64,000 nt of DNA from Actinomycetaceae bacterium (GCA_028724265.1 JAQYDG010000005.1:62001-126000); one strand, 5' to 3'; positions 16,904-27,446 are shown, numbered from the stretch's first letter. Translations and numbers: made by a program. The notes: generated by a model not told the origin, from the sequence alone.

Positions 16904-18586
16904 GTGGCGGAATTTATCTACCAGATGATTCACGCATTTAAACGGGTGGGCGATAAGACCATTTTGGATGATGTGACGATGGCGTTTTACCCAGGCGCAA
17001 AAATCGGCATGGTCGGACCGAACGGTGCAGGTAAATCAACAATTCTGAAGATCATGGCCGGCAAGGAGGCGGCGACCAACGGCGAATGTCGGCTCACTCC
17101 GGGGTATACCGTCGGGCTGCTCGATCAGGAACCGGAGCTGGATAGCTCGAAAACTGTTCTGGAATCAGTGCAGGAAGGCCGTGCTGAGATGTACGCGAAG
17201 CTCAGCAGGTTTGCGGAAATCGGCAATGAGATGGCGAATCCAGATGCGGATTTCGACGCGCTGATGGAGGAGATGGGGCAGCTGCAAACAGAAATTGACG
17301 CTGCAGGTGCCTGGGATCTTGATTCACAGCTTCAACAGGCGATGGATGCGCTGCGTTGTCCTCCTCCAGATACACCGGTGAAGGTTCTCTCTGGTGGCGA
17401 ACGCCGTAGGGTAGCTCTGTGTCGCCTGCTGCTCGCACAGCCCGACTTACTACTGCTTGACGAGCCTACAAACCACTTGGACGCGGAATCAGTTCTGTGG
17501 CTCGAACAGCATCTCGCGCAATATCCGGGAGCCGTCATCGTCGTCACGCACGATCGCTACTTCCTCGACAATATTGCCCAATGGATTGCAGAAGTGGATC
17601 GTGGCCACCTCTATCCGTACGAGGGAAACTATTCGACCTACCTTGAAACAAAGCAGGAGCGGCTGCAGGTTCAAGGGAAGAAGGATGAGAAACTGAAGAA
17701 GCGTCTGAAGGACGAACTTGAGTGGGTCAGGTCTTCGGCAAAAGGGCGTCAGGCGAAGTCGAAGGCGCGTCTGGAACACTACGAGGAGATGGCTGCTGAA
17801 GCGGATCGTATGCAGAAGCTCGACTTCGACGAGATCCAGATTCCGCCGGGGCCACGGTTAGGCACCCTTGTGTTGGAAGCGGAGCACATCCATAAGGCTT
17901 TTGGGGATCGCGTGCTGATCGATGATCTGTCGTTTAGTTTGCCTCGAAACGGTATTGTGGGCGTGATCGGACCTAATGGGGTTGGAAAGACGACGTTGTT
18001 CAAGTCAATCGTGGGGCTTGAACATATTGATTCTGGAACCCTCAAAATCGGCGAAACGGTTCAGATCTCCTATGTGGATCAGAACCGGGCTGGTATCGAT
18101 TCATCGAAATCCGTTTGGGACGTCGTCTCTGATGGCTTGGACTATATCCAGGTTGGTCACGTCGAGATGCCGAGCAGGGCGTATGTGTCTGCCTTCGGGT
18201 TTAAAGGGCCAGATCAGCAGAAGAAAGCTGGTGTGCTTTCTGGCGGTGAACGCAACAGACTGAACCTGGCGTTGACGTTGAAGCAGGGCGGTAACGTACT
18301 GCTGTTGGACGAGCCAACCAACGATCTGGACGTGGAAACGCTCTCGTCACTCGAAGATGCTCTGTTGAAGTTCCCAGGATGTGCTGTGGTGATTACACAC
18401 GATCGCTGGTTCCTCGACAGGGTAGCGACGCACATTCTGGCGTACGAAGGTACCGAGGAGAATCCGGCTGCGTGGTACTGGTTTGAGGGAAACTTCGAGT
18501 CGTATGAGAAGAACAAGGTGCAGCGTCTGGGCGCTGAGGCCGCACGACCTCACGCTGTGACGTACCGTAAGTTCTCGCGCAACTAA
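16904..18586 (+). CDS. ettA: Energy-dependent translational throttle protein EttA (ABC-F)
   Basis: The 560-residue ABC-F ATPase has two ATP-binding cassettes: Walker A VGPNGAGKST with VLSGGERRRVALCRLL and LLLLDEPTNHLD, then IGPNGVGKTTLF with VLSGGERNRLNLALTL and LLLDEPTNDLD. A Lys/Glu-rich linker lies between them (QGKKDEKLKKRLKDELEWVR). EttA-type features are the N-terminal EFIYQMIHAFKRVGDKTILDD and the length. It binds the ribosomal E site and gates elongation by ATP level. The GTG start at 16904 follows AGGAGGAGAT at good spacing; upstream frame extension is unsupported. Confidence 0.95.
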   Translation: MAEFIYQMIHAFKRVGDKTILDDVTMAFYPGAKIGMVGPNGAGKSTILKIMAGKEAATNGECRLTPGYTVGLLDQEPELDSSKTVLESVQEGRAEMYAKLSRFAEIGNEMANPDADFDALMEEMGQLQTEIDAAGAWDLDSQLQQAMDALRCPPPDTPVKVLSGGERRRVALCRLLLAQPDLLLLDEPTNHLDAESVLWLEQHLAQYPGAVIVVTHDRYFLDNIAQWIAEVDRGHLYPYEGNYSTYLETKQERLQVQGKKDEKLKKRLKDELEWVRSSAKGRQAKSKARLEHYEEMAAEADRMQKLDFDEIQIPPGPRLGTLVLEAEHIHKAFGDRVLIDDLSFSLPRNGIVGVIGPNGVGKTTLFKSIVGLEHIDSGTLKIGETVQISYVDQNRAGIDSSKSVWDVVSDGLDYIQVGHVEMPSRAYVSAFGFKGPDQQKKAGVLSGGERNRLNLALTLKQGGNVLLLDEPTNDLDVETLSSLEDALLKFPGCAVVITHDRWFLDRVATHILAYEGTEENPAAWYWFEGNFESYEKNKVQRLGAEAARPHAVTYRKFSRN

Positions 18587-18588
18587 AC

Positions 18589-18609
18589 GCGCAGATTTGT
18601 TGCGCTTTT
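18589..18609 (+). terminator. Short hairpin with T-tract after ettA
   Basis: GCGCA (18589-18593) and TGCGC (18601-18605) pair across a 7-nt loop and are followed by TTTT. The stem is short, so strength is uncertain. It separates ettA from convergent tesB. Confidence 0.45.
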
Positions 18610-18629
18610 CATCCGGTTCGTCTCGTCGC

Positions 18630-19574
18630 TCATTTCGATGAGGGGCGAGCGCGAACCATGCCTTCTTGGCTCATCGTGGCGATCAAGCGGCCATCTTGGA
18701 AGAACTCAGCGATGACGAGACCCCTGCCATTTTGCGCAGACTGCCCGCGCAGATCGGCGTATATCCAGTTGCTGATATCGAAATTGCGGTGCCACCAGAT
18801 CGAGTGATCCAGGGTGGCAACTGCGATTTTCGGGCTCGTCCAGTAAATACCGAGAGCACGCATAATCGGATCCAGCATGAACTGGTCGGCAGCGTATCCC
18901 AGCAGCGCTCTTTGCAGCGTTTTGCTAGAGTTCTTGGGCATTGGGGTGCGTGTACGAAACCAGACGCGTGTGTGTGGTTCGCGCTTCTTGGCTGGGTGGA
19001 GATAGATCGATTCGTCCACGTAGCGCATTTCGATGGCGTTTGTGCGCATCATATCGGCCCAGTAGGTGCCCATCGAACTGCCCATCGTGGTGAACAGTTC
19101 CACCAGGGACGGTAAGCTTTCTGGATCTGGAGCATCCGGCATGGGCTGCGCGAACGTTGGGCCAGGCTGATGCAGCTGGAAGGAAACGCGCGCATGGAAC
19201 AGCTGGAGGTCGTGCTGGAACACGCTCACATTGCGCGTAGAAAATGAATGACCATCGTTGAGATCTTCAATCTTGAGCAGCAGAGGAAGATGAGGATCAC
19301 CTGGACGTAGAAAAGCGGCGGTAATCGAGTGCGCGAGGCGCGTGTCGGGATCATCCTCTTCGATGGTGTCGGCAGCCGCCATTGTTGCCTGCGCAAAAAC
19401 CTGCCCACCGTACACCCTGCCCAGAACCTGAGGCATATTAATACCCCGATACAGATGTGAACCGATCCGTTCCAACCTCAGCGCGTCGAGGATGCTTGCC
19501 AAAGGTTCCTCGTGCGTTTCCGGGATGTCAAGAAAGCTGCGCGTGAGCCTGATCGGTAGCGGGTCGATGTCCAT
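18630..19574 (-). CDS. tesB: Acyl-CoA thioesterase II (TesB)
   Basis: The double-hotdog thioesterase hydrolyses acyl-CoA to free acid and CoA. First hotdog: GRVYGGQVFAQATMAAADT and SFSTRNVSVFQ. Second: ATLDHSIWWHR and GRGLVIAEFFQDGRLIATMS. Catalytic Asp/Thr/Gln-type positions are in the expected second half. I place the start at 19574, where GGAGACGCAT precedes ATG, giving 314 residues; an ATG at 19637 would add 21 residues but lacks a ribosome site. It converges with ettA and is divergent from malQ. Confidence 0.92.
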   Translation of the reverse strand: MDIDPLPIRLTRSFLDIPETHEEPLASILDALRLERIGSHLYRGINMPQVLGRVYGGQVFAQATMAAADTIEEDDPDTRLAHSITAAFLRPGDPHLPLLLKIEDLNDGHSFSTRNVSVFQHDLQLFHARVSFQLHQPGPTFAQPMPDAPDPESLPSLVELFTTMGSSMGTYWADMMRTNAIEMRYVDESIYLHPAKKREPHTRVWFRTRTPMPKNSSKTLQRALLGYAADQFMLDPIMRALGIYWTSPKIAVATLDHSIWWHRNFDISNWIYADLRGQSAQNGRGLVIAEFFQDGRLIATMSQEGMVRARPSSK

Positions 19575-19770
19575 ATGCGTCTCCAAATACTCATTTGATC
19601 GATTCACAATTCCTTCTAAGGCTAGTGCTTTACTCATCGGAGGTTTGCAGCCTCACGCGTTGTTTTCGTCATCGGCGTTTAACTATTACAGTTTGTATCA
19701 AAGCATGATTGCACGACATGAGGGTTGATGGTGCGTGGCTTGCTCGCAGCGTCGGGGGAGGAGCAGAAAG

Positions 19771-21903
19771 ATGGAGTATGTTGATGATTTACATCATCTG
19801 GCCGAGGCGCACCACATTTCTTTAGACTATTGGGCATTCGATGGCACGTTGAAGAACGTGTCAAACGCGACGCTCACGTCGATCCTGCGCGCGATGGGGA
19901 TTGATGCTTCGACCGACGAGGCAATTGAGGCGGCGCTACAGGATGCACGTCTGAAAGACTGGCGTGCTACCGTCGCCCCCACCACTGTCGTGCGTCAAGG
20001 AGAGAGCACGACGGTTCAGGTTCATGTTCCTCACGGGTCGAGAGTGACCGTCACTCTCTATGTGGAATCCGGCGGTGAGCGTCCGTGCCAGCAAGTAGAT
20101 GATTGGGAGCTGCCGCGGACAGTCGATGGCACCTTAGTCGGCCAAGCCTCGTTTGCGATTCCCGCTGATCTGCCGTTGGGCTACCACACGATTGTGGTGT
20201 CCGTGTGGCCGATTCAGGGCTCGCCATTCACCGAATCCGGAATGCTCATTACGGTGCCGTCCGTGATCCCGAGTCCCTACGATGCCAACCATCGTGGTTG
20301 GGGCGTCATGGCTCAGCTCTATTCAGTCCGGTCTCGTCAGTCCTGGGGTGTGGGAGATCTGGCGGATTTGGGTGAACTTGGATCAATTTTTGCTGACTCT
20401 GGCGCAGATTTCGTCCTGATTAATCCGCTGTTTGCCGCACAAGTCACGGGTTCGATGGATCCGTCGCCCTATCTTCCCGTCACTCGGCAGTTCTTCAACC
20501 CTCTGTATATCCGTCCAGAGGATATCCCCGAGGTTGCCTATCTCAGTGCGCCACAACGAGCATTGATTACGTGGGCGTCCGAAGATGTGAAGGCTGCATC
20601 GTCAACGAATACGATGATCGACCGCGATGCTGCTTGGAAGGCAAAAAAGAGTGCCCTCCAGATTATCTTTGATGCTGGACGGACGTATGCGCGCCAACAT
20701 GAATTCGCGCGTTTTCGTCAGCGTGGCGGTGAGGCGTTAGAAGATTTCGCACTGTGGTGTGCACTGCATGAGACATATGGTGACACCTTGCCTGAGCCCC
20801 TCCAGGATAAGGAATCGGCTGAGGCCAAACTTGCTCGGGTTAAACTCTCGGATCGGGTGGATTTCTACGCGTGGCTGCAGTGGATCGTTGATCAGCAGAT
20901 GGAAGCGGCACAGCACACTGCAACGTCAGCCGGAATGCGCCTGGGGATCTGCCACGATTTGGCGGTTGGTATTGCCAGCGATGGCGCAGATGACTGGGCA
21001 AATCCTGGTGCATATGTCCACGGAGTCAGCGTTGGCGCGCCGCCGGATATGTACAACCAGCAAGGGCAGAGTTGGGCACAGCCGCCACTGAACCCTGAAA
21101 CGTTGCCGCAGCTGCATTTCGCACCATATATCGGCGCTCTCAGGAATGTCTTTGCACATGCTGGCGCACTGCGCATTGACCATGTGATGGGGCTGTTCCG
21201 CCTCTGGTGGATTCCCGAAGGATCTGGACCGGCGGACGGTGCCTACGTGCACTATGACCACGAGGCAATGGTCGGTATTCTCGCACTGGAGGCAGTGCGT
21301 GCTGGGGCGGTCGTTATTGGTGAAGATTTAGGGAATGTGGAGCCGTGGGTTCGCAACTATCTTGACGAGCGCGGCATTTATGGAACATCGGTGCTGTGGT
21401 TCGAGCAGAAGGATCACGGTGAGTTCAAAGAACCCCACGAGTACAGGCAGCACGTGCTCGCTGCCGTCGATACCCATGATCTACCGCCGGCAGCCGGGTA
21501 TCTTGCCGGTGAACATGTGGATGTGCGTGAACGTTTAGGGTTGCTCACTCAGCCGGTTGCTGAGGTGCGCGCGCAAGCTGAAGCTGAGCGGGAACAGATG
21601 GTGACGCTGCTGCGGCGTTTCAACCTTGTGGGCGATGACCCCACCGAGCGAGAACTCGTTGAGGCTATGCATGAATTTCTTGCCTTGACGACAGCGGAGT
21701 TGATGGTTGTGTCCCTCACCGATATGGTGGGCGAACGGCGTATGCAAAATCAGCCGGGGACGAGTACCGAGTATCCAAACTGGAAGATTCCGCTCGCTGA
21801 TTCCACCGAGGATATCGTGATGATTGAGGATCTTCCCACACATCCGCGTTATCGATCCATGGTTGAACACGTGACTCAGGCACTTTCGCGCGCAGCACGC
21901 TAG
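19771..21903 (+). CDS. malQ: 4-alpha-glucanotransferase (amylomaltase)
   Basis: The 710-residue GH77 enzyme transfers alpha-1,4-glucan segments between maltodextrins. An N-terminal actinobacterial extension (about 170 residues with a beta-sandwich-like part, VTVTLYVESGGERP) precedes the barrel. Catalytic-region motifs: YSVRSRQSWGVGDLADL, GAPPDMYNQQGQSWAQPPLN, ALRIDHVMGLFRLWWIP (nucleophile Asp), VIGEDLGNVEPWV (acid Glu) and VDTHDLPPAAGYL (stabilising Asp). The start ATG 19771 follows GGGGGAGGAGCAG. The gene is alone; no maltose transporter is adjacent. Confidence 0.96.
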   Translation: MEYVDDLHHLAEAHHISLDYWAFDGTLKNVSNATLTSILRAMGIDASTDEAIEAALQDARLKDWRATVAPTTVVRQGESTTVQVHVPHGSRVTVTLYVESGGERPCQQVDDWELPRTVDGTLVGQASFAIPADLPLGYHTIVVSVWPIQGSPFTESGMLITVPSVIPSPYDANHRGWGVMAQLYSVRSRQSWGVGDLADLGELGSIFADSGADFVLINPLFAAQVTGSMDPSPYLPVTRQFFNPLYIRPEDIPEVAYLSAPQRALITWASEDVKAASSTNTMIDRDAAWKAKKSALQIIFDAGRTYARQHEFARFRQRGGEALEDFALWCALHETYGDTLPEPLQDKESAEAKLARVKLSDRVDFYAWLQWIVDQQMEAAQHTATSAGMRLGICHDLAVGIASDGADDWANPGAYVHGVSVGAPPDMYNQQGQSWAQPPLNPETLPQLHFAPYIGALRNVFAHAGALRIDHVMGLFRLWWIPEGSGPADGAYVHYDHEAMVGILALEAVRAGAVVIGEDLGNVEPWVRNYLDERGIYGTSVLWFEQKDHGEFKEPHEYRQHVLAAVDTHDLPPAAGYLAGEHVDVRERLGLLTQPVAEVRAQAEAEREQMVTLLRRFNLVGDDPTERELVEAMHEFLALTTAELMVVSLTDMVGERRMQNQPGTSTEYPNWKIPLADSTEDIVMIEDLPTHPRYRSMVEHVTQALSRAAR

Positions 21904-22138
21904 AAGGATCTCGAAAGATATAGAAGGATAAAGAAGAGGCAGGGGGAGCCAGATAAACGAGACAAGCCAGATAGAACGCGGTTCGCACTCGCCTCGCACT
22001 CACACGTGATCGCTGTGTGTCGCGCGTGTTCACCGCGTTCCTATCTGACTCGTATCTGGTTGGTATCTGCTCCTTAGCTGTCACAGCCATAGGTGTCGCA
22101 GCCACCACCATTATTTAGGTATTGAGGCACGCCGATAT

Positions 22139-24712
22139 CTAGGCTTGCTGGCGGTCGGCCTCTTGGGCGCGAACAGCACGGCGCGCTCCGTCCACTTGCT
22201 CTGATACCAAGCGGACTCCTGCAGGTGCCGCATCCTGGTGTGCGGCGAGCCATTCGTCACCGAGTGCCACAATATCGACGCCTAAATCGGTACGGCCGGC
22301 AAGTGAAAGAGGAAACGCGTGCTCCAGGACGTTGGATGCCATCTCAACCGAGAAGTGATCCCACTGTGCTTGGGCATTGTCAAAATACTTGCGCGCATAG
22401 GGCACAAGCGATTCTGGTTTCGAGCTACCAAAGCCGAGAGCCAAGTTACGCTGCGTGGTGTTGGAAACAGCACCCACAGTCGTGATCTGGTTCCAGACGT
22501 CGGCATGAGTGTCTGCATCAGGTAGCGCGCCCAGGGCTTGAGCCCGTGAAATTTGTCCATAGGAGGACGTGTCGCGCTCAAATTCTTTGTCGATATCGGC
22601 GAGCGTGATGCGGCCGTCGGTGGCAAGAGCCCTGATAATAGTCCAGCGAACCTGAGCATCCACCACGAAGCCTTCTGGCACGCCGACGCCGTCGAGCCAG
22701 CCGGCGATTCGGGACAACTCCGCCTCGGTATGAGCAAGGCTAATCGCAGAATTCGCATACTGCAGCTGAGCGTCGGAGCCCGGCTGAGCATGATCCAGCA
22801 GGTCGAACAGACGCTGAGACACTTCTGTACGTAACTCGCTGCGCGTCTCTGGTGCGGAGTAGAGGTTCACGGCGCCGGCGACGGAGGAGAGGAGATTGCG
22901 CATGACGGTGCCGTCGGTCTCGGTGCCAACAGCGTCAAGCACGGCAGGGAGCCAACGGTGAGCACTCATCTGGCCGTCGCGGAGCATGTCGTAAGCTGAA
23001 AAGAGCAGCACTGAGCGATCCAGATGATCCTCTGGTGCGAATGCACCGATATGATGGAGCGCAACATCAAATGAGTCGGGATCCATCCGGAGTTTCGCGT
23101 ACGCCAAATCGTGCGAGTTGATGAGTAAAACATCTGGCCGAGGCTGCCCGATCAGCTCCGTCACAGAGGTCTGTGCACCATCAACGTCCAGTTCAACATC
23201 CACAACCGGTTCAAAGCGCTCAGCATCAGTCAGCCGATAGCCACGAACGGCAAGCCGATGCGGACGCAGGCTTGTTCCTTCGCGCTGAGCTTCCTGATTG
23301 ATATCGAAGGAGGCGATCGTGCCGTCCTCATTGGATGTGACGTGGGCGCTCAACGTGGTGGTTCCAGCCTCTTCAAGCCACATTGTTGTCCATGAACTCA
23401 AATCTCGGCCAGACGTTTTTTCTAGTTCAGTGAGCAGGTCGGCAAGCGTCGCATTGCTCCACTGATACGTCTGGATATACTGACGCACGCCAGCCAAGAA
23501 CTCATCGAGACCAACCCAGGCTACCAGCTGCTTGAGAACAGAAGCCCCCTTGCCATAGGTAATACCGTCAAAATTCACCAGCACGTCCTCCAGGTCGCGG
23601 ATGTGTGCGGCAACGGGATGCGTGCTCGGCAGCTGATCTTGGGAGAGTGCCCACACTTTCTCCGTCAAGAACGTGACCCATGGATCAGCCATATCCGTAT
23701 TGGACGCTGCGGCCAGGTGACTCATGAATTCAGCGAACGACTCGTTGAGCCACAGGTCATTCCACCATTTCATCGTCACGAGATCCCCGAACCACATATG
23801 AGCAAGTTCGTGGAGAATCGTGATTTTGCGTCGATCAATAATATAGGCGGTGGGGCGCGTGCGGAAAATATAGGTTTCCACAATCGTCACCGCTCCCGGA
23901 TTTTCCATGGCGCCCGCGTTATATTCGGGCGCGAAAATCTGATCGTACTTGCGGAAGGGATACGGGTGGCCGTAGTTTGCCTCGTAGAATTCAAAACCCT
24001 GATGCGTGATGGCAATGATCTCCTCACCATCCACATAGTTGGCCAGCGATTGGCGCGAGTAGATATCCATAGGAATGACGCGCCCATCTGAACTGGTATA
24101 CGGCGTCCCCTGATAGCGAGCATAGGGACCGGCGATGATGGCAGTCAGATAGGTGGAGATCTTCTCGGTCGGCGTGAAGTCCCACTGTGCAATCCCATCG
24201 CCGAGGATCGTCGGTTCTGGCGTGGGCGAATTAGAGACCACTGTCCACTTTTCGGGAGCGATGACGTGGAATGTAAAACGTGCCTTGAGATCTGGCTGTT
24301 CGAAATTGGGGAAGACGCGCCGTGCATCCGCCACTTCAAACTGGGAATACAGATACACTTCGTCATCTGCTGGATCGACGTATCGATGCAGACCCTCGCC
24401 GGTGTGCGAATAGAGCATTGTGGAGTCGATTGTGAGCGTGTTATGCGCCGCGAGTTCCGGCAAAGCAATGCGAGAATCTGAATAATTCTCGGTCGGGACT
24501 TCGGTTCCATTGAGCTCAATGGCATCCACGGACTGCGCAATCGCGTCGACGAAAGTGGTTGATCCTTCCTGCGCGTCAAACGTGATCACTGTATGTGCAC
24601 GAAATGTGGTGTCGCTGGATCCAGCAAGGTTCAGCGTGACGTCGTAGGTCTGCGTCGTCAGGATAGAGGAGCGCAATTGAGCTTCATCGCGCGTCAGATT
24701 TGTTCCTGCCAT
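22139..24712 (-). CDS. pepN: Aminopeptidase N (M1 family)
   Basis: The 857-residue zinc aminopeptidase removes N-terminal residues from peptides in the cytosol. It shows the exopeptidase motif NAGAMENPGAVT near residue 267, zinc site HELAHMWFGDLVTMKWW near 298-302 and the third ligand in LWLNESFAEF about 18 residues later. The C-terminal ERAP1-like helical domain contains ADTHADVWNQI and NTTQRNLALGF. The size matches actinobacterial PepN. It follows the M13 peptidase gene by 56 bp on the same strand, so both are probably cotranscribed as a peptide-utilisation pair. Confidence 0.97.
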   Translation of the reverse strand: MAGTNLTRDEAQLRSSILTTQTYDVTLNLAGSSDTTFRAHTVITFDAQEGSTTFVDAIAQSVDAIELNGTEVPTENYSDSRIALPELAAHNTLTIDSTMLYSHTGEGLHRYVDPADDEVYLYSQFEVADARRVFPNFEQPDLKARFTFHVIAPEKWTVVSNSPTPEPTILGDGIAQWDFTPTEKISTYLTAIIAGPYARYQGTPYTSSDGRVIPMDIYSRQSLANYVDGEEIIAITHQGFEFYEANYGHPYPFRKYDQIFAPEYNAGAMENPGAVTIVETYIFRTRPTAYIIDRRKITILHELAHMWFGDLVTMKWWNDLWLNESFAEFMSHLAAASNTDMADPWVTFLTEKVWALSQDQLPSTHPVAAHIRDLEDVLVNFDGITYGKGASVLKQLVAWVGLDEFLAGVRQYIQTYQWSNATLADLLTELEKTSGRDLSSWTTMWLEEAGTTTLSAHVTSNEDGTIASFDINQEAQREGTSLRPHRLAVRGYRLTDAERFEPVVDVELDVDGAQTSVTELIGQPRPDVLLINSHDLAYAKLRMDPDSFDVALHHIGAFAPEDHLDRSVLLFSAYDMLRDGQMSAHRWLPAVLDAVGTETDGTVMRNLLSSVAGAVNLYSAPETRSELRTEVSQRLFDLLDHAQPGSDAQLQYANSAISLAHTEAELSRIAGWLDGVGVPEGFVVDAQVRWTIIRALATDGRITLADIDKEFERDTSSYGQISRAQALGALPDADTHADVWNQITTVGAVSNTTQRNLALGFGSSKPESLVPYARKYFDNAQAQWDHFSVEMASNVLEHAFPLSLAGRTDLGVDIVALGDEWLAAHQDAAPAGVRLVSEQVDGARRAVRAQEADRQQA

Positions 24713-24768
24713 GTGTTTTCCTTCATATCAAAGTCAGTGATGGTATGTAGATCGGTCTGTGATTCGAT

Positions 24769-26769
24769 CTACCAGATGTGGACCCGATCCTCGGGAGCAA
24801 GGTACATGCCGTCACCCGGCTGCACGTTGAATGCCTGTGCGAACGCATCGACGTTGCGAACCACCCCATTCGTGCGGAACTCGTCCGGCGAATGTGGATC
24901 CGTCGATATTTGAGTTTTGAGTGATTCACTGCGCTGTTTCATTTGCCAGATGCGCGCGTAGGAGAGGAAGAAACGCTGAAGCCCCGTGTATCCATCGATT
25001 ACAGGAGCAGTGTCGAGTGTGAGACCATCGCGGCTCAAAGCAATCGCATAGGCTTTCAAACCGATCGAAGCGCCGCCCAAATCGCCGATGTTTTCACCCA
25101 AGGTCAGTTTCCCGTTTACATGGTGTTCGCTTTCGTCCCCAAATTGGGAAGGAACGAAGGCGTCATACTGATCGACGAGCGCGGAGGTTCGCGCTTCAAA
25201 ATTGTCGTGATCTTCTTGGGTCCACCAATTGCGGACAGCACCGAACTCGTCAAACGTGGATCCCTGGTCATCAAAGCCGTGCCCGATTTCATGCCCGATC
25301 ACAGCGCCGATTCCGCCATAGTTGAGCGCGTCGTCCCTCTCAGGGTCGAAGAAGGGGAACTGCAGGATCGCTGCAGGGAACACAATTTCGTTCCATACGG
25401 GGTTGTAGTAGGCGTTGACTGTTTGCGGATTCATCTGCCATTCGCTGCGATCCACTGGTTTGCCCAGTTTGCCGAGGGCGTAGGCGAACTCGAAACGCGA
25501 GACGTGCCGAATATTCTCAATGAGGTCGTCACCGATCTCCAGTGCGGAGTAATCGCGCCACTTGTCCGGATATCCGATCTTAGGGTTGAACGTGTCCACT
25601 TTTTTCAACGCGTTCTGCTTCGTCTGGGCACTCATCCAATCCAGGTTCGTGATGGACTCTCGATATGCCTGGAGCAGGTCGGCCACAAGTTGCTGCATCT
25701 TCTCCTTATTCTGGGGAGGGAAGTGGCGCTGAACGTAGAGCTGACCAACGGCTTCTCCCATCGTCGCATTGATAAGGCCAACCCCGCGTTTCCAGCGGTC
25801 GCGCTGCACAGGAGTGCCGGAGAGTACCTTGCCGTAGAAGTCGAAGTTCAGCGTGTCGATATCGGCACTCAAGTAAGGTGCCCGCGAAAGCAGAATGCGC
25901 CACTGGGTATAAGCCTTCAGATCCTCAAGATCCGTCTGAGCCCATACCTGCGCAGCGCCCTTGAGTGCATTGGGCGTCATCACGAGGAGATCTGTATGTG
26001 TCCGCACATCTAATCCGGCTGCCTCAAAGGCAGTCTGCCATGGAAAACCGGGGGCAAAAGCGGAAAAGTCGTCGAAACTCATGGGATTATTGATCTTTTC
26101 GGTGTTCCGCTGATCGACGATATTCATGTGATGCGAGGCGAGCGTGGTTTCAAGTGCAATGACTTTCTGCGCCATCTGGTGTGCATCTTCATCGCTGAGC
26201 CCCAGTGCTGCGCGCATCAACGCTGGAACAAAGGTTTTATATTTCTCCAGGATGTCTGCAAACTTTTCCTCGCGGTAATACGACTCGTCAGGCAGCCCAA
26301 TACCAGACTGATAGAGGAATGTTGTGTAGCGGTTGGGATCGTTGAAGTCAGAATCGACATCGAGGCCGAAAAACGCAGCGATACCTGTTGGCATCAGTGA
26401 ACCGATGACGGACGCAAGCTCGTCCTTGTTGGAGGCTCCCTGAACTGCAGCGATATCCGGGCGAATCGGCTCGGCGCCGGCGGCATTCACGGCTTCGGTG
26501 TTCATCCAGGAGCGGAAGAAGCGCGCGACTTTGCGCTCGTTATCCGTCAGCATTGAATCGTCCGGATCAAGATGCGTAATGATATCGTGCACATTTTCGT
26601 CGGCTGCCTCACGCAATTGGTGGAAGGACCCATCGCTGCTTTGATCAGCTGGGATCTCGTGAGTGCTGATCCACTTACCATTGACGGCGCGGAAAAAGTC
26701 ATCCTGAAAACGTACTGACTCGTCAGCGCCTTCAAGGACGGCCTGCATCGCTTTGTTCGAAATAGCCAT
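24769..26769 (-). CDS. pepO: M13 family metallopeptidase (PepO / neprilysin-like)
   Basis: The zinc endopeptidase has about 666 residues. Motifs: NAYYNPVWNEIVFPAAIL (substrate-binding NAYY), VIGHEIGHGFDDQGSTFDE (HExxH near residue 495), ENIGDLGGASIGLKAY (third zinc ligand and Asp) and the C-terminal RVHIW, the usual end of M13 enzymes. There is no signal peptide or anchor, so it should be cytosolic, as in lactic acid bacteria. Two candidate ATGs (26778 and 26769) lie three codons apart, neither with a strong ribosome site. It is first in a two-gene unit with pepN. Confidence 0.95.
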   Translation of the reverse strand: MAISNKAMQAVLEGADESVRFQDDFFRAVNGKWISTHEIPADQSSDGSFHQLREAADENVHDIITHLDPDDSMLTDNERKVARFFRSWMNTEAVNAAGAEPIRPDIAAVQGASNKDELASVIGSLMPTGIAAFFGLDVDSDFNDPNRYTTFLYQSGIGLPDESYYREEKFADILEKYKTFVPALMRAALGLSDEDAHQMAQKVIALETTLASHHMNIVDQRNTEKINNPMSFDDFSAFAPGFPWQTAFEAAGLDVRTHTDLLVMTPNALKGAAQVWAQTDLEDLKAYTQWRILLSRAPYLSADIDTLNFDFYGKVLSGTPVQRDRWKRGVGLINATMGEAVGQLYVQRHFPPQNKEKMQQLVADLLQAYRESITNLDWMSAQTKQNALKKVDTFNPKIGYPDKWRDYSALEIGDDLIENIRHVSRFEFAYALGKLGKPVDRSEWQMNPQTVNAYYNPVWNEIVFPAAILQFPFFDPERDDALNYGGIGAVIGHEIGHGFDDQGSTFDEFGAVRNWWTQEDHDNFEARTSALVDQYDAFVPSQFGDESEHHVNGKLTLGENIGDLGGASIGLKAYAIALSRDGLTLDTAPVIDGYTGLQRFFLSYARIWQMKQRSESLKTQISTDPHSPDEFRTNGVVRNVDAFAQAFNVQPGDGMYLAPEDRVHIW

Positions 26770-26972
26770 AATGCCCATTGTACGGGTGCCTGTGGGGATA
26801 CATGTGAGAATGAAAACCTGGTTTTCTTCTGGCGGATAAGCTGGCGTGAGTTCTTCTGCTTTTACCTGTGGCGTCGCTAGCAGGCGGTGACTTGTTGTGC
26901 ATCGGTGGTAGGTGCGGTGCCGGCACGCAGGTAATGGTAGGTGGTAGAGAGCAGAAAAAGTAGAATAGCCGC

Positions 26973-27446
26973 ATGCGAGTACATATTGGAACGGATCATG
27001 CTGGCTTTGCTCTCAAGGAGTATGTGGTAGAAAAACTCAAGGAAGCCGGATTCGACGTCGTTGACCACGGTGCAACCGTTGAGGATGGGCAGGACGATTA
27101 CCCCACCTATTGCATTGCGTGTGCAGAAGGCGTCGCTGCCGATGCAGGAAGCCTCGGCATCGTACTGGGAGGATCAGGCAACGGCGAACAGGTGTCTGCC
27201 AACAAGGTGAAGGGGATCCGGGCTATTTTGGCGTGGAACCCGAGTACTGCAAAGCTTGGCCGTGAACATAACAATGCGAATATTGTCAGCATAGGTGCGC
27301 GGGAGCATTCAAAGGAAGAAGCATGGGAACTGATCCATCTGTTTCTCACGACGCCATTTTCGGAAGATGCCCGTCATATTCGGCGCATCCAGCTGATTTC
27401 TGACTACGAGAATCGCTCAGGGGAAACAACGGAATCAGCGAAGTAA
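26973..27446 (+). CDS. rpiB: Ribose-5-phosphate isomerase B
   Basis: The 157-residue RpiB/LacAB-family protein interconverts ribose 5-phosphate and ribulose 5-phosphate. Visible are VHIGTDHAGFALKEYV (Asp/His), GIVLGGSGNGEQVSANKVKG (phosphate loop, with Ser in the place of the Cys seen in many RpiB proteins, as in mycobacterial-type enzymes) and AWNPSTAKLGREHNNANIVSIGAR. It is followed 63 bp later by an ATP-grasp gene on the same strand. Confidence 0.95.
   Translation: MRVHIGTDHAGFALKEYVVEKLKEAGFDVVDHGATVEDGQDDYPTYCIACAEGVAADAGSLGIVLGGSGNGEQVSANKVKGIRAILAWNPSTAKLGREHNNANIVSIGAREHSKEEAWELIHLFLTTPFSEDARHIRRIQLISDYENRSGETTESAK

Noticed and set aside
24943..26013. 356-codon plus-strand open frame
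   Set aside because: It lies entirely antisense to the M13 peptidase gene and shows no motif.
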